From the NCBI GenBank assembly GCA_905182285.1, contig CAJJAY010000012.1:186001-250000 (forward strand): a stretch of DNA of 64,000 nucleotides. The letters run 5' to 3'. Made by a program: the position numbers and the translations under genes. The DNA is from an uncultured Amylibacter sp. Lineage in GTDB: Bacteria; Pseudomonadota; Alphaproteobacteria; Rhodobacterales; Rhodobacteraceae. The notes below the pieces were generated by a model. That model did not search any database, was not told where the DNA came from, and saw nothing but the letters and a program-made list of their open reading frames with translations. Shown here piece after piece: positions 8,179-17,968 of this stretch. Position 1 is the first letter of the stretch. Each line of letters begins with the position of its first letter.

Positions 8179-9279
8179 CTATCCAATTTTACCTTGGTTT
8201 TTACCTACTTGGCCACGATGCAACATAAAATGATCTAATATAACACACGCCATCATTGCCTCACCGACAGGAACCGCTCGAATGCCAACACATGGATCAT
8301 GCCGGCCTTTTGTTATAATTGATGAATCTTTGCCAGATTTAGTAATAGTTTCTCTTTCTTTTAATATTGATGAGGTTGGTTTTACAGCAAATCTGCAAAT
8401 TATATCCTGCCCAGTTGTAATTCCACCCAAAACACCACCAGCATGGTTGGAATTATATTGAGGTTTATTATCCACAAAAGATATTTCATCTGCATTGCTC
8501 TCACCAGTTAATTCAGCAGAGCCAAATCCAGCGCCTATTTCAACACCTTTAACAGCATTAATTGACATCATAGCACTAGCAAGATCTGTATCAATTTTAC
8601 CATATATGGGAGCCCCAAGACCTGCAGGTACACCAGTTGCAATTACTTCAATTACTGCACCAACTGAGTTGCCCGATTTGCGCAACTCATCTAAATATTT
8701 TGCCCAAAGTACTGCAGCATCAGCATCAGGCGTCCAAAAAGGATTTTTGTCTATTTCTGTTAAATCAATCTTGGAACGATTTATTTTATGAGGTCCCATT
8801 TGAACCATATAAGCAGTAATTTTGATGTCTGGGGCTATTGATTTTAAAACCTTGCGCGCCACACCACCAGCAGCAACCCTTGCTGCTGTTTCTCTTGCAG
8901 ATGAGCGTCCACCACCACGGTAATCCCTTATGCCATATTTTTGCCAATATGTTATGTCTGCATGTCCTGGACGGAATTTCTCCATAATATCAGAATAATC
9001 TTTAGATCTTTGATCAGTATTTTCAATAATAAGCTGAATTGGATGACCGGTTGTACTTCCTTCAAACATTCCTGATAAGATTTTAACCTCATCTGCTTCC
9101 CGCCTTTGAGTAGTGTATTTATTTTGACCAGGCTTTCGCTTATCAAGCCAATATTGCAAATCACTTGTATCTAATCTTATATTAGGAGGACATCCATCAA
9201 TGGTTGCGCCCAATGCGGGCCCATGGCTTTCACCCCAAGTTGTAACTGTGAACATTCGTCCAAATGAATTCGTTGCCAT
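8179..9279 (-). CDS. aroC: Chorismate synthase
   Basis: The 366-residue protein is a full-length AroC that converts EPSP to chorismate with reduced FMN, the last step of the shikimate pathway. All three family signatures are visible: N-terminal [17 protein letters not shown], central [20 protein letters not shown], and C-terminal [17 protein letters not shown]. It is encoded alone on minus, convergent with the EamA transporter, and its start is about 100 bases from the plus-strand TPP riboswitch. Confidence 0.97.
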   Translation of the reverse strand: MATNSFGRMFTVTTWGESHGPALGATIDGCPPNIRLDTSDLQYWLDKRKPGQNKYTTQRREADEVKILSGMFEGSTTGHPIQLIIENTDQRSKDYSDIMEKFRPGHADITYWQKYGIRDYRGGGRSSARETAARVAAGGVARKVLKSIAPDIKITAYMVQMGPHKINRSKIDLTEIDKNPFWTPDADAAVLWAKYLDELRKSGNSVGAVIEVIATGVPAGLGAPIYGKIDTDLASAMMSINAVKGVEIGAGFGSAELTGESNADEISFVDNKPQYNSNHAGGVLGGITTGQDIICRFAVKPTSSILKERETITKSGKDSSIITKGRHDPCVGIRAVPVGEAMMACVILDHFMLHRGQVGKNQGKIG

Positions 9280-9377
9280 AACGCATACTCCAATACTTTT
9301 TAAACCAATACCCTAGGAATGACATAAAAGAAAACCCATCCTTGATTATTTTTTAATACCCCACTAGAAACAGACTT

Positions 9378-9462
9378 ACCTCGGGGGGCCATTTTGGCTG
9401 AGATGCATTTACGCGAACCCGTCGAACCTGAACCGGATCATACCGGCGTAGGGAAGGTTTCG
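9378..9462 (+). ncRNA. TPP riboswitch (THI element) controlling thiBPQ
   Basis: The region carries the conserved THI-box sequences in order: CGGGGGGCC, CTGAGATGC (9398-9406), ACCCG, then AACCTGAACCGGATCATACC and GCGTAGGGAA. It lies directly upstream of thiB, so thiamine pyrophosphate would repress the thiamine importer. Downstream CCCCC (about 9472-9476) can pair with the GGGGGG at the 5' side, which suggests the expression platform. Confidence 0.96.
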
Positions 9463-9505
9463 TTTCAAACGACCCCCTTACGCTTGTAGCAATTGGAGAA
9501 TTGAA

Positions 9506-10510
9506 ATGAATAAATTTACTACCCTTGCTGCGGGCCTTATATTGACGCTTGCGTCACCAGCCCTTGCAGAAAAATTACCTAAACTAACTGTGTACACCTA
9601 TGATAGCTTTGTATCTGACTGGGGCCCAGGGCCTTTAATCGAAAAAGCTTTTGAGGCCACATGCGCATGTGATCTTAACTTAGTTGGAGCAGGTGATGGA
9701 GCGGCGCTTTTAACTCGATTACAGCTTGAAGGAGAGCGCAGTGAGGCGGATATTGCTCTTGGCTTAGATACAAATTTAACAGCCAAGGCAACAGCTACTG
9801 GCTTATTTGCAAGACACTCAACAAACACTACAAACTTAGATTTACCGATAGATTGGGCAGATGATATATTTATTCCTTATGATTGGGGCTATTTTGCGTT
9901 TGTTTATGATAATACAAAGGTTACAAATATACCAAATAGCTTTGAAGCTTTAATTAATATGCCCGACGACTTTAAGATTGTCATACAAGACCCTCGCTCC
10001 TCAACTCCAGGCCTTGGATTACTTTTATGGGTAAAACAAGCATACGGTGAACGTGCTTCTGAAATATGGTCTGGACTTTCTCCAAAAATATTAACTGTAA
10101 CCGCAGGCTGGTCCGAAGCATATGGTATGTTTACTAATGGGGAAGCTGATATGGTACTTTCCTATACTACATCGCCTGCATACCACATTATTGCAGAAAA
10201 TGACCTAACAAAATCAGCGGCTAAATTCGAAGAAGGCCATTATATGCAGATAGAAGTTGCTGCTAAATTAGCATCTTCAAATCAACCAGAATTAGCAGAT
10301 AAGTTTTTAGATTTTATGATATCGGATAAATTCCAATCTATTATACCTACAACCAATTGGATGTATCCAGCTGTAATACCTTCTGAAGGATTACCAGTGG
10401 GCTTTGATAAACTTATTACGCCATCTAAAAGCCTAATTATTAATTCAAATGAAGCTCAAGAAGTACGCGATGAGGCCCTAGCCGAATGGCTTACAGAACT
10501 AAGCCGTTAA
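9506..10510 (+). CDS. thiB: Thiamine ABC transporter, periplasmic binding protein
   Basis: The 334-residue protein begins with a Sec signal peptide (about 21 residues, ending ASPALA) and matches ThiB: LTVYTYDSFVSDWGPGP early, IPYDWGYFAFVYD in the middle and a late TTNWMYPAV segment. It captures thiamine and its phosphates in the periplasm for ThiPQ. A GGAG site lies eight bases before the ATG, and the gene is directly preceded by the TPP riboswitch. Its 3' end overlaps the thiP start by 25 bases. Confidence 0.95.
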   Translation: MNKFTTLAAGLILTLASPALAEKLPKLTVYTYDSFVSDWGPGPLIEKAFEATCACDLNLVGAGDGAALLTRLQLEGERSEADIALGLDTNLTAKATATGLFARHSTNTTNLDLPIDWADDIFIPYDWGYFAFVYDNTKVTNIPNSFEALINMPDDFKIVIQDPRSSTPGLGLLLWVKQAYGERASEIWSGLSPKILTVTAGWSEAYGMFTNGEADMVLSYTTSPAYHIIAENDLTKSAAKFEEGHYMQIEVAAKLASSNQPELADKFLDFMISDKFQSIIPTTNWMYPAVIPSEGLPVGFDKLITPSKSLIINSNEAQEVRDEALAEWLTELSR

Positions 10511-12072
10511 GGCCAATTCAGCTTATATTTAGTAGTAGCGCATTTGCGCTACTACTTTTGCTGACACTAGGTACAGTTATAACTCTCTGGCTTCATGCCG
10601 ATATTGGATTTCAATTACTCGTATCAGATTGGGCAATCATTAAATTTACGATTTTTCAAGCTTTAACCTCAGCAACAATATCTATTTTGATTGCAATCCC
10701 TGCAGCCCGTGCACTTTCTCGACGAAAATTTAAAGGGCGACAAGTTGTATTAACTCTGATGGGTGCACCTTTTATATTACCAACTATTGTTGCAATCCTA
10801 GGCATCTTAGCCGTCTGGGGTAGATCTGGGTATGTTTCAGAATTTTTACAAAAAATTGGCAATGATCCAATAAATATTTACGGATTTTATGGTGTTGTTT
10901 TAGCTCATGTGTTTTTTAATATACCACTTGCCACAAGGTTAATTGTTCAAGGATGGACTGCAATACCAGTAGAGCAATTTCGCTTAGCAGCACAGTTAGG
11001 CATTAGCACTTCTGGCATTGGACGCCATATAGAACGCCCAATGCTACGTACTGTAGTTCCAGGTGCTTTTTTAATTATATTTTTATTATGCATTTCAAGC
11101 TTTGCAATCGCACTTGCGCTTGGGGGCGGTCCAAAAGCAACCACTATAGAATTAGCTATTTACCAAGCTTTAAGATTTGATTTCAATTTGGCAAAAGCAT
11201 CTCAATTAGCAATGATCCAATTCAGCCTTTGTGCAATATTAGGCTCATTAGCTATATTTATCACAAAACCAATAAATTTTATACAGGGCTTGGACCATGA
11301 AATTGAACGTTGGGATGGTAATGAAATTCACCATAAAATCTTTGATATACTTGTTCTTCTTATTGTTTGTTTGTTTTTATTTTTACCGTTATTTTCTATA
11401 ATTATACGGGGCGCAGTTCCATTATTTACTCTGCCAGCATTAGTCTGGATAGCTGCCTTAAACTCGATAGTTGTTGCTGTTATTTCTGCATTTTTATCTG
11501 TTGGAATGGCTATTTCTATGTCGATATTTATTATCAAAATGTCATACAAACTTCCAATTATGTCAAAGGCTATGGAAATTATCAGTTTTCTTATTCTTGC
11601 TTCTTCACCTCTGGTTATAGGAACAGGCTTATTTATATTAACATTTCCTTTTATTTCTCCTTTTACAATTGCTCTTCCAATGACAGCACTGGTAAATGCA
11701 GCAATGTCTTTGCCTTTTTCCTTGCGAATGATTCTACCTGCAATGACCAATGCAGAAAACCAATATGGGCGTTTAGCTGATAGTTTAGGAATGAATGATT
11801 GGGCGCGATTTAATATTGCAATTTGGCCAAGATTGCGACGGCCTGTAGGTTTTTCTATTGGACTAGCTGCTGCATTATCTATGGGGGATTTAGGCGTTAT
11901 TACTTTATTTGCTCCACCTGATGTAGCAACTCTACCACTAGTCATGTATCGCATGATGTCTAGTTATCAATTAACAGGAGCAGCTGGTGTTGCATTATTA
12001 TTGGTGTCATTAAGCATTATATTATTCTGGATTTTTGATAGAGGAGGACGCCTTGAGCATAAAATTAGATAA
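10486..12072 (+). CDS. thiP: Thiamine ABC transporter permease
   Basis: The 528-residue membrane protein has two fused permease halves, each with the EAA-loop-like motif: FRLAAQLGISTSGIGRHIERP in the first and YGRLADSLGMNDWARFNIAIWP in the second. This is the ThiP/FbpB architecture, one chain forming the whole channel. The ATG at 10486 lies within the thiB 3' end. A 12-bp perfect hairpin followed by T residues occurs in its first codons (10531-10556). The 3' end overlaps the thiQ start region. Confidence 0.94.
   Translation: MAYRTKPLRPIQLIFSSSAFALLLLLTLGTVITLWLHADIGFQLLVSDWAIIKFTIFQALTSATISILIAIPAARALSRRKFKGRQVVLTLMGAPFILPTIVAILGILAVWGRSGYVSEFLQKIGNDPINIYGFYGVVLAHVFFNIPLATRLIVQGWTAIPVEQFRLAAQLGISTSGIGRHIERPMLRTVVPGAFLIIFLLCISSFAIALALGGGPKATTIELAIYQALRFDFNLAKASQLAMIQFSLCAILGSLAIFITKPINFIQGLDHEIERWDGNEIHHKIFDILVLLIVCLFLFLPLFSIIIRGAVPLFTLPALVWIAALNSIVVAVISAFLSVGMAISMSIFIIKMSYKLPIMSKAMEIISFLILASSPLVIGTGLFILTFPFISPFTIALPMTALVNAAMSLPFSLRMILPAMTNAENQYGRLADSLGMNDWARFNIAIWPRLRRPVGFSIGLAAALSMGDLGVITLFAPPDVATLPLVMYRMMSSYQLTGAAGVALLLVSLSIILFWIFDRGGRLEHKIR
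10531..10556 (+). promoter_or_regulatory. Terminator-like hairpin inside the start of thiP
   Basis: The arms AGTAGTAGCGCA and TGCGCTACTACT are perfectly complementary with a two-base spacer and are followed by TTTTG. The structure lies 20 bases after the thiB stop but inside the thiP reading frame. It may cause partial termination or stabilise the thiB part of the mRNA, giving more binding protein than permease. Confidence 0.6.
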
Positions 12073-12751
12073 TGTGAAGATTAGCCATGGAAAATTTTCA
12101 CTTCAAGCAGACTTTGAAATTGAAAAAGGGAAAAAAATAGCATTGCTAGGCCCATCAGGCGGGGGAAAATCAACTTTGCTTTCAGCAATTGCAGGGTTCA
12201 AAACACCTGATAGTGGTAGAATTTTTTTTGAAAATACTGATATTACATCCACTCCACCCGCAAAGCGTCCAATAGCATTATTATTTCAAAACCATAATTT
12301 GTTTCCCCATCTTTCTGTAAGAAATAACATTGCATTAGGCATCACAACGACCTTGAAGCTATCTTTAAAAGAAATAGAAACTATAGATAAGGCTTTGTTA
12401 CGTGTTGGGTTAGATGGTTTAGGAAATAAAATGCCAAGTGAATTATCAGGTGGCCAACAACAACGAGTAGCATTAGCTCGCTGCCTTATTAGGAAACAGC
12501 CTATCTTATGTTTAGACGAACCCTTTGCTGCACTGGGTCCTGCCTTAAAGAAGGAAATGTTAGATTTAGTTCAAGAAATAGCTGAAACTACAAATGCAAC
12601 TTTATTAATGGTTACACACCAACCTGATGATGCTTCTTATATTACTGACCAAACTATTTTGATAGCAGAAGGTAAAGCTCACAGGCCTGTAACCACAAAT
12701 AAATTATTTGCTAATCCACCTGCAGCTTTAGCAAAATATCTAGGAAACTAA
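12053..12751 (+). CDS. thiQ: Thiamine ABC transporter ATP-binding protein
   Basis: The 232-residue ATPase has Walker A GPSGGGKST, the Q-loop region LLFQNHNLFPH, signature LSGGQQQR, Walker B ILCLDEPFAAL and the switch histidine in VTHQPDD. It powers thiamine import with ThiB and ThiP. I chose the TTG start at 12053 because GAGGAGG lies five bases upstream; an earlier in-frame TTG at 12035 has no ribosome site. The gene overlaps the thiP end by 20 bases and ends the riboswitch-controlled operon. Confidence 0.94.
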   Translation: MSIKLDNVKISHGKFSLQADFEIEKGKKIALLGPSGGGKSTLLSAIAGFKTPDSGRIFFENTDITSTPPAKRPIALLFQNHNLFPHLSVRNNIALGITTTLKLSLKEIETIDKALLRVGLDGLGNKMPSELSGGQQQRVALARCLIRKQPILCLDEPFAALGPALKKEMLDLVQEIAETTNATLLMVTHQPDDASYITDQTILIAEGKAHRPVTTNKLFANPPAALAKYLGN

Positions 12752-12770
12752 TTAAAGAACAATCATCCCA

Positions 12771-12807
12771 AAAAAAATGGCTTTGAATTTAACAAAACCA
12801 TTTTTTT
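12771..12807. terminator. Bidirectional terminator between thiQ and petC
   Basis: AAAAAAATGG (12771-12780) is complementary to CCATTTTTTT (12798-12807). Because each arm ends in an A or T run, the hairpin gives a U tract in either direction and can serve both convergent operons. The stem is AT-rich with only three G/C pairs' worth of strength. Confidence 0.55.
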
Positions 12808-12818
12808 AAATATTTGAT

Positions 12819-13598
12819 TTAGCTTTTACGTTTTATATCTCGCCATAATTTTTTATTTGAAAAATATAATAAAACACCTAAGACCATGAGCATTACCACA
12901 GAAATCAAACCTAAGCGTTGTCTTGCCATCATTTTTGGTTCAGCAGTCCACATCAAGAACGCCGAAACATCCTCTGCTATATGGTACATGTCGTTATTAT
13001 GACCATCTGCATATTCAACCAACTCATCTGATAAAGGCGGAGACATTGCTATCCAACCTCCAGGAAAAGCAGTATTTTCATAAAAGGTAGTACCTGCTTG
13101 CTCTTTTTCTTTACCAGTGTAGCCTGTTAATACAGACGCAATATATTCAGGCCCACCCATACCTTTAACAATCTGATTTATACCCAAACCATTTGGACCG
13201 TGGAAACCAGCTCGAGCTTTTGCCATAAGGGATAAATCTGGTGCGTTTTCAAGGCCTGACTCTGGAAATTTATCAGACGGTATTGCAGGACGATCCTCAT
13301 CTTTTTCTGCATCATAAACTTCAAAATTAGATGCAGCATAAGCTTTGACAGTCTCATAATCTAAATGAGGTCCACCTTCATCACCTAAAGTTCGAAATGC
13401 GACTTGGCGTAACCCGTGGCAAGCAGAACAAACTTCTGTATAAACTTGCAAACCACGCTGTAATTGGTACTGATCAAATTTACCAAATGGGCCTTCAAAA
13501 GAAAAGTCAAAGTCTTCAATATGTGTTTCACCTACTTCTGCATTAGCAGTGGTGACTATCCCAAAAGCAAGTATCGCTGAAAGAAGTAGTTTTTTCAT
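12819..13598 (-). CDS. petC: Cytochrome c1 of the bc1 complex
   Basis: The 259-residue protein has a signal peptide (to TANA), the covalent haem c motif [10 protein letters not shown], a conserved C-terminal region with [15 protein letters not shown], and a single C-terminal membrane anchor before the basic tail [11 protein letters not shown]. It passes electrons from the Rieske centre to soluble or membrane cytochrome c at the periplasmic face. It is the last gene of the petABC operon, 20 bases after petB, with GAGG upstream of the ATG. Confidence 0.96.
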   Translation of the reverse strand: MKKLLLSAILAFGIVTTANAEVGETHIEDFDFSFEGPFGKFDQYQLQRGLQVYTEVCSACHGLRQVAFRTLGDEGGPHLDYETVKAYAASNFEVYDAEKDEDRPAIPSDKFPESGLENAPDLSLMAKARAGFHGPNGLGINQIVKGMGGPEYIASVLTGYTGKEKEQAGTTFYENTAFPGGWIAMSPPLSDELVEYADGHNNDMYHIAEDVSAFLMWTAEPKMMARQRLGLISVVMLMVLGVLLYFSNKKLWRDIKRKS

Positions 13599-13618
13599 AA
13601 TATTATATCCTCTTTCAA

Positions 13619-14908
13619 TTATTTAACTGTGCTAGATTTTGGTGGGTAATGTGCATCAAAATCAGCTTCAATAGTTTCGGGTACTGGCAGAGTCTTTTCA
13701 GTCCAACCCAGTACAGGCAAAATAATTAAGAAATATGCAAACCAATAAATTGCTCCAATTAATGACACCAGTGGAACCAAACCTTCTGCAGGTTGTGCGC
13801 CACACCACATTAATAGCATGAAATCAAATCCTAAAATCCAGAATGCAATTTTAAATGTTGGCCTATATCTACCTGAACGAACAGGTGATGTATCTGTCCA
13901 TGGCGCTAATGCCATAACTGCAATTGAACCAAACATTGCTAAAACACCTAAAAACTTAGCGTCTAAAAATAAAACATCAAAAGTAATAGCGCGAAGAATC
14001 GCATAGAACGGTAAATAATACCATTCTGGCACAATATGTGCTGGAGTTGCTAAAGGGTTTGCTGGAATATAATTATCAGGGTGGCCCAAATAATTTGGCA
14101 TAAAGCCTACTATTGCCATAAACACAATCATGATCATAACCAGAGCAAACAAATCTTTCATCACGTAATAAGGCCAGAAAGGTACAGTATCTTTTTGTGC
14201 TTCAGCTTTTGATTTACGGCGAACTTCAACACCTGTTGGATTATTATTACCTGTAGTGTGGAAGGCCCATATATGCAGCGCCACTAAACCAACAATAACA
14301 AAAGGTAATAGATAATGCAGCGAGAAGAACCTGTTTAAAGTTGCATTATCTACAGCTGGGCCCCCTAAGAGCCATTCTTGAAGTATACTTCCTACTCCAG
14401 GAATTGCACCAAATAGCCCCGTAATAACAGTAGCTCCCCAAAATGACATTTGGCCCCATGGAAGAACATACCCCAAAAATCCTGTAGCCATCATCATAAG
14501 ATAAATTAGCATACCTAATATCCAAGTTATTTCTCTTGGCGCTTTGTAAGAACCATAGAACAATCCACGGAAAATATGTGCATAAACAGCAATAAAAAAT
14601 AAAGAAGCACCGTTTGCATGTAGATAACGAAATGCCCAGCCTCCATTAACATCGCGCATGATGTGTTCAACTGAGTCAAAAGCTAAATCTACATGAGGTG
14701 TGTAATGCATCACTAAAATAATCCCTGTGATTATTTGAAGAGCAAGACAAAATGTTAATACAATCCCCCAAATCCACATCCAATTTAGATTTTTTGGTGT
14801 TGGAAATGTTAATGTATCATAAACAAGAGAAGCTATAGGTAAGCGCTCGTGAAACCATTTTTGCATGCCAGTTTTTGGCTTGTAATGATCATGTGGAATT
14901 CCAGCCAT
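13619..14908 (-). CDS. petB: Cytochrome b of the bc1 complex
   Basis: The 429-residue polytopic protein has the eight-helix cytochrome b plan. The haem-ligand histidines are visible in [20 protein letters not shown] and in the helix containing [20 protein letters not shown]. The quinol-oxidation motif is PEWY ([12 protein letters not shown]). It houses haems bL and bH and both quinone sites in the inner membrane. It is the middle gene of the petA-petB-petC operon, 10 bases downstream of petA. Length and motifs are those of an intact alphaproteobacterial subunit. Confidence 0.97.
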   Translation of the reverse strand: MAGIPHDHYKPKTGMQKWFHERLPIASLVYDTLTFPTPKNLNWMWIWGIVLTFCLALQIITGIILVMHYTPHVDLAFDSVEHIMRDVNGGWAFRYLHANGASLFFIAVYAHIFRGLFYGSYKAPREITWILGMLIYLMMMATGFLGYVLPWGQMSFWGATVITGLFGAIPGVGSILQEWLLGGPAVDNATLNRFFSLHYLLPFVIVGLVALHIWAFHTTGNNNPTGVEVRRKSKAEAQKDTVPFWPYYVMKDLFALVMIMIVFMAIVGFMPNYLGHPDNYIPANPLATPAHIVPEWYYLPFYAILRAITFDVLFLDAKFLGVLAMFGSIAVMALAPWTDTSPVRSGRYRPTFKIAFWILGFDFMLLMWCGAQPAEGLVPLVSLIGAIYWFAYFLIILPVLGWTEKTLPVPETIEADFDAHYPPKSSTVK

Positions 14909-14918
14909 AGTGTTTCTC

Positions 14919-15485
14919 CTAACCCAATTTAATCGTATTAGCGTCTACAAACGCAGCAACAGGCACTGGTAAGTTTTCTGGTGCAGGACCTTTACGAATA
15001 CGGCCGGCCGTATCGTAATGCGATCCATGACATGGACAAAACCAACCACCAAAGTCACCAGCGTCACCTAAAGGAACGCAACCTAAATGAGTGCACACAC
15101 CCATCATTACCAACCACTCACCAGTTTCATCTAATGACCGATTTGAATCTTTTGCATATGTTTCTGTTTCTCCAATAACTGGTGAAGCATTTGCATTTCG
15201 AGCATCGACATCAGGCAAATCTTCTAAAGCAACATCACGAGCTGCTTTTATTTCTTCTGATGTTCTGCGTCGAATGAATACCGGCTTACCTAGCCATTTT
15301 ACTGTAATTTGAGTTCCAGGCTCAACATCAGAAACATCAACTTCAATTGATGATAGAGCTTGTACATCAGCACTTGGATTCATTTGATTAATCATTGGCC
15401 AGACTGCTGCGCCACCAATTACTGCTCCAGTACCTGCAGTTGCCACGTATAAAAAATCGCGGCGATTTCCTTTATCTTCGGACAC
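14919..15485 (-). CDS. petA: Rieske iron-sulfur subunit of the bc1 complex
   Basis: The 188-residue protein begins with a Tat-type N-terminus ([19 protein letters not shown]), which also serves as membrane anchor. Its C-terminal domain has the two [2Fe-2S] ligand boxes CTHLGC and CPCHGSHYD. It oxidises quinol at the Qo site together with cytochrome b. It is the first gene of the bc1 operon and is divergent from trmL across a 149-base gap. That gap holds an inverted repeat ATCAGA...TCTGAT (about 15539-15565) but no clear promoter. Confidence 0.97.
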   Translation of the reverse strand: MSEDKGNRRDFLYVATAGTGAVIGGAAVWPMINQMNPSADVQALSSIEVDVSDVEPGTQITVKWLGKPVFIRRRTSEEIKAARDVALEDLPDVDARNANASPVIGETETYAKDSNRSLDETGEWLVMMGVCTHLGCVPLGDAGDFGGWFCPCHGSHYDTAGRIRKGPAPENLPVPVAAFVDANTIKLG

Positions 15486-15634
15486 GATTAGCGTCTCCCT
15501 TGCCTTGCCCTACTTAGTGGGCGTAATAAACACTTAAAATCAGACTGAATCTGACTGTCTGATCGCGGTTTACACGCACATGTTACATTCGTCTAGCGGC
15601 CTTTTGGACGCACCAGCAAAACAAAGGTAAAAAA

Positions 15635-16075
15635 ATGCGATTAGCCAGTTATCAACCTGATATTGCACCTAATTTAGGTTCAATGATTCGTCTTTGTGCA
15701 TGCTTTGGTGTTTCTCTTGATATAATAGAACCTTGTGGGTTTCCATTATCACTTAAAGCTTTGCGCAGAAGTGCAATGGATTATGCTGATATAGTAGATA
15801 TGGTTCGCCACGATTCGTGGGAATCATTTCAAGCTGATCGAAAATCAGGCCGATTAATACTTTTAACAACAAAAGCAGATGAGGTTTTGTGGGATTTTAA
15901 ATTTAAGGATACAGACACCTTAGTAATGGGTCGTGAAAGTGCAGGCGTTCCAACTGAAGTCCATAATGCATGTGATGCTCACATAAAATTGCCTATGTTT
16001 GGTAAAGCACGCTCACTTAATGTTGCTATGACAGCAGGTATGGCCATTTCTGAAGCGCTCAAACAAACTAGATAA
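15635..16075 (+). CDS. trmL: tRNA (cytidine/uridine-34-2'-O)-methyltransferase TrmL
   Basis: The 146-residue SPOUT-family protein has the TrmL motifs: N-terminal YQPDIAPNLGSMIRLCACFG, middle LVMGRESAGVP and C-terminal knot LPMFGKARSLNVAMTAGMAI. It methylates the wobble ribose of tRNA-Leu isoacceptors. It is a single plus-strand gene divergent from petA, preceded by AAAGG. This neighbourhood next to the bc1 operon is common in Rhodobacterales, as far as I recall. Confidence 0.94.
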   Translation: MRLASYQPDIAPNLGSMIRLCACFGVSLDIIEPCGFPLSLKALRRSAMDYADIVDMVRHDSWESFQADRKSGRLILLTTKADEVLWDFKFKDTDTLVMGRESAGVPTEVHNACDAHIKLPMFGKARSLNVAMTAGMAISEALKQTR

Positions 16076-16094
16076 AAAATATAAATTTATACTT

Positions 16095-16709
16095 CTAAGG
16101 AAATATAACCATTGGCTGACCATGGGCCCACTTAGGGTGCTTAACCATAATAGATTTAAAGCTCTTCCATTCAACAAAATCTTGATACCAAGCTATTAAA
16201 TTAGGCCAGTCTGAATTTAAAAACCAATTAATATCAACATGGGCAAACTGTCTGATAAACGGTGCAATACCAATATCAGCAAAACCACGTATATTTCCAA
16301 ATAGAAATTTATTTTTCTCAAGATTATTTTCTAATAAATTCAAATAAATCCCAGCATTTTCTAAAACAAAATCTCTATTATAGTTATTAAACTTATTAGG
16401 GTATTTATACTGATCCAACCAATTCTTAAAATTTAGATCACATAACTTGATTAAGTCGTGCTCCTTTAAACTTGATGCACTACTTCCTAAAGCCCAAGTC
16501 ATAATATCGTAACTTTCTTCTATGACTGTTCCATCAGGTAATAGTAATACTGGCACAGTTCCTTTAGGTGATAATCTTAACATTTCTAAAGGTTTTTCAC
16601 GTAGCACTACCTCTCTTAGCTCTACTTTAATTCCGGCTTTTAAAATGGCCAATCTACTTCGCATTGCATATGGGCAACGTCTAAATGAATATAAAATAGG
16701 GAGTTTCAC
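16095..16709 (-). CDS. Glutathione S-transferase family protein
   Basis: The 204-residue protein has an N-terminal thioredoxin-like GST domain (YSFRRCPYAMRSRLAILKAGI, then SPKGTVPVLLLPDG and the GSH-binding EESYDIMTW) and a helical C-terminal domain with GFADIGIAPFIRQFAHVD. The RCPYAMR motif with an N-terminal cysteine resembles omega/glutaredoxin-like GSTs, suggesting thiol transfer over classic conjugation. The substrate is unknown. It overlaps the mtaB stop by four bases, so it is the third gene of a dapF-mtaB-gst operon. Confidence 0.85.
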   Translation of the reverse strand: MKLPILYSFRRCPYAMRSRLAILKAGIKVELREVVLREKPLEMLRLSPKGTVPVLLLPDGTVIEESYDIMTWALGSSASSLKEHDLIKLCDLNFKNWLDQYKYPNKFNNYNRDFVLENAGIYLNLLENNLEKNKFLFGNIRGFADIGIAPFIRQFAHVDINWFLNSDWPNLIAWYQDFVEWKSFKSIMVKHPKWAHGQPMVIFP

Positions 16710-17968
16710 GATGAAATTAATTGTGTTTGTGTTTTTCCAATTATTTTAGATTCTACAATTGAACCTTTAATTTGATCAGAATTAAATAATACTTCTGTAA
16801 AGCCTTCAGTTCGACCCATTCGCAAATTTTCAATTAAAACGTTATGTGTTGATCCAACTTGCTTAGCTAAATGATCTTTTACAGCCAGCTCTCCATATGA
16901 CCTCAATCTACCAGCGCGTTCTTTAACAATAGATCTATCTAACTGAGGCATTCGTGCTGCTGGAGTACCTTCCCTTGGAGAAAAAGGGAAAATATGCAAC
17001 CAAGTTAAACCACAATCTTCTATTAATTTTAAACTATTCTCAAACATCTCTTCCGTTTCAGTAGGAAACCCAGCGATAATATCAGCACCATAAATAATAT
17101 CAGGACGAGCCACGCGCATCTTGGAACAAAAATCAACAGCATCGTCTCGTAGATGCCGCCTTTTCATTCGTTTTAGTATCATATCATCACCTGCTTGTAA
17201 TGAGAGATGCAAATGTGGCATTAGCCTCATCTCAGATGCAACAGCATCAATTAACGCACTATCAGCTTCTACACTATCAATTGAACTAATACGTAATCTT
17301 GGTAAACTTGGAACTAGTTTTAAAATTCGTTGAACTAAATCACCCAACTTTGGCATCATCGGTAGGTCAGCACCCCAGCTTGTAATATCAACACCAGTTA
17401 AAACTACTTCATTGTAACCTTTATCAACTAAACGCTTTATTTGATCCACCACAACTCCTGCTGGAACTGACCTAGAATTGCCTCTTCCATATGGAATAAT
17501 ACAAAATGTGCATCTATGATCACATCCATTTTGCACCTGCACATAAGCTCTGCTTCTTGTTCCAAATCCATCAATTAGATGACCAGCCGTATCTTTAACT
17601 GACATAATATCATCAACTAAAACTTTTTCAGTTTTACCAACAAAATCTGGGTTTTTTGAAATATTATTCCAAGTGTCTGGTTTCATTTTTTCAGTGTTAC
17701 CAACCACTAAATCAACTTCTGACATTGTAGAAAAAGTCTTTGGCTCAATTTGAGCAGCACATCCTGTTACAATCATTTGTGCATTTGGATTCTCTCTTCG
17801 AAGTTTTCTTATTTCTTGTTTGGATTTTCTCACTGCTTCAGCAGTAACTGCACAAGTATTGACCACCACAATGTTTTCTAGTCCAGAATCATTAATTAAT
17901 TCTTTCATTGCTTCAGTTTCGTAAGCATTTAACCTGCAACCTTGTGTCATGAACTTTGGAGTTGTCAT
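16706..17968 (-). CDS. mtaB: tRNA t6A37 methylthiotransferase MtaB
   Basis: The 420-residue radical-SAM methylthiotransferase converts t6A37 to ms2t6A37 in ANN-decoding tRNAs. The N-terminal UPF0004 domain carries the auxiliary-cluster cysteines (TQGCRLN, NTCAVT, TGCAAQ). The central domain has the radical-SAM motif CDHRCTFCIIPYGRGNSRS. A C-terminal TRAM-like region follows. The AVTAEA and CRLN forms favour MtaB over MiaB or RimO. It overlaps dapF and the downstream GST by four bases each. Confidence 0.94.
   Translation of the reverse strand: MTTPKFMTQGCRLNAYETEAMKELINDSGLENIVVVNTCAVTAEAVRKSKQEIRKLRRENPNAQMIVTGCAAQIEPKTFSTMSEVDLVVGNTEKMKPDTWNNISKNPDFVGKTEKVLVDDIMSVKDTAGHLIDGFGTRSRAYVQVQNGCDHRCTFCIIPYGRGNSRSVPAGVVVDQIKRLVDKGYNEVVLTGVDITSWGADLPMMPKLGDLVQRILKLVPSLPRLRISSIDSVEADSALIDAVASEMRLMPHLHLSLQAGDDMILKRMKRRHLRDDAVDFCSKMRVARPDIIYGADIIAGFPTETEEMFENSLKLIEDCGLTWLHIFPFSPREGTPAARMPQLDRSIVKERAGRLRSYGELAVKDHLAKQVGSTHNVLIENLRMGRTEGFTEVLFNSDQIKGSIVESKIIGKTQTQLISS

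Noticed and set aside
11328-11954. Minus-strand 208-codon frame
   Set aside because: It is antisense to thiP, which has both permease motifs and operon continuity; low-complexity Ile/Lys/Asn content is typical of a shadow frame.
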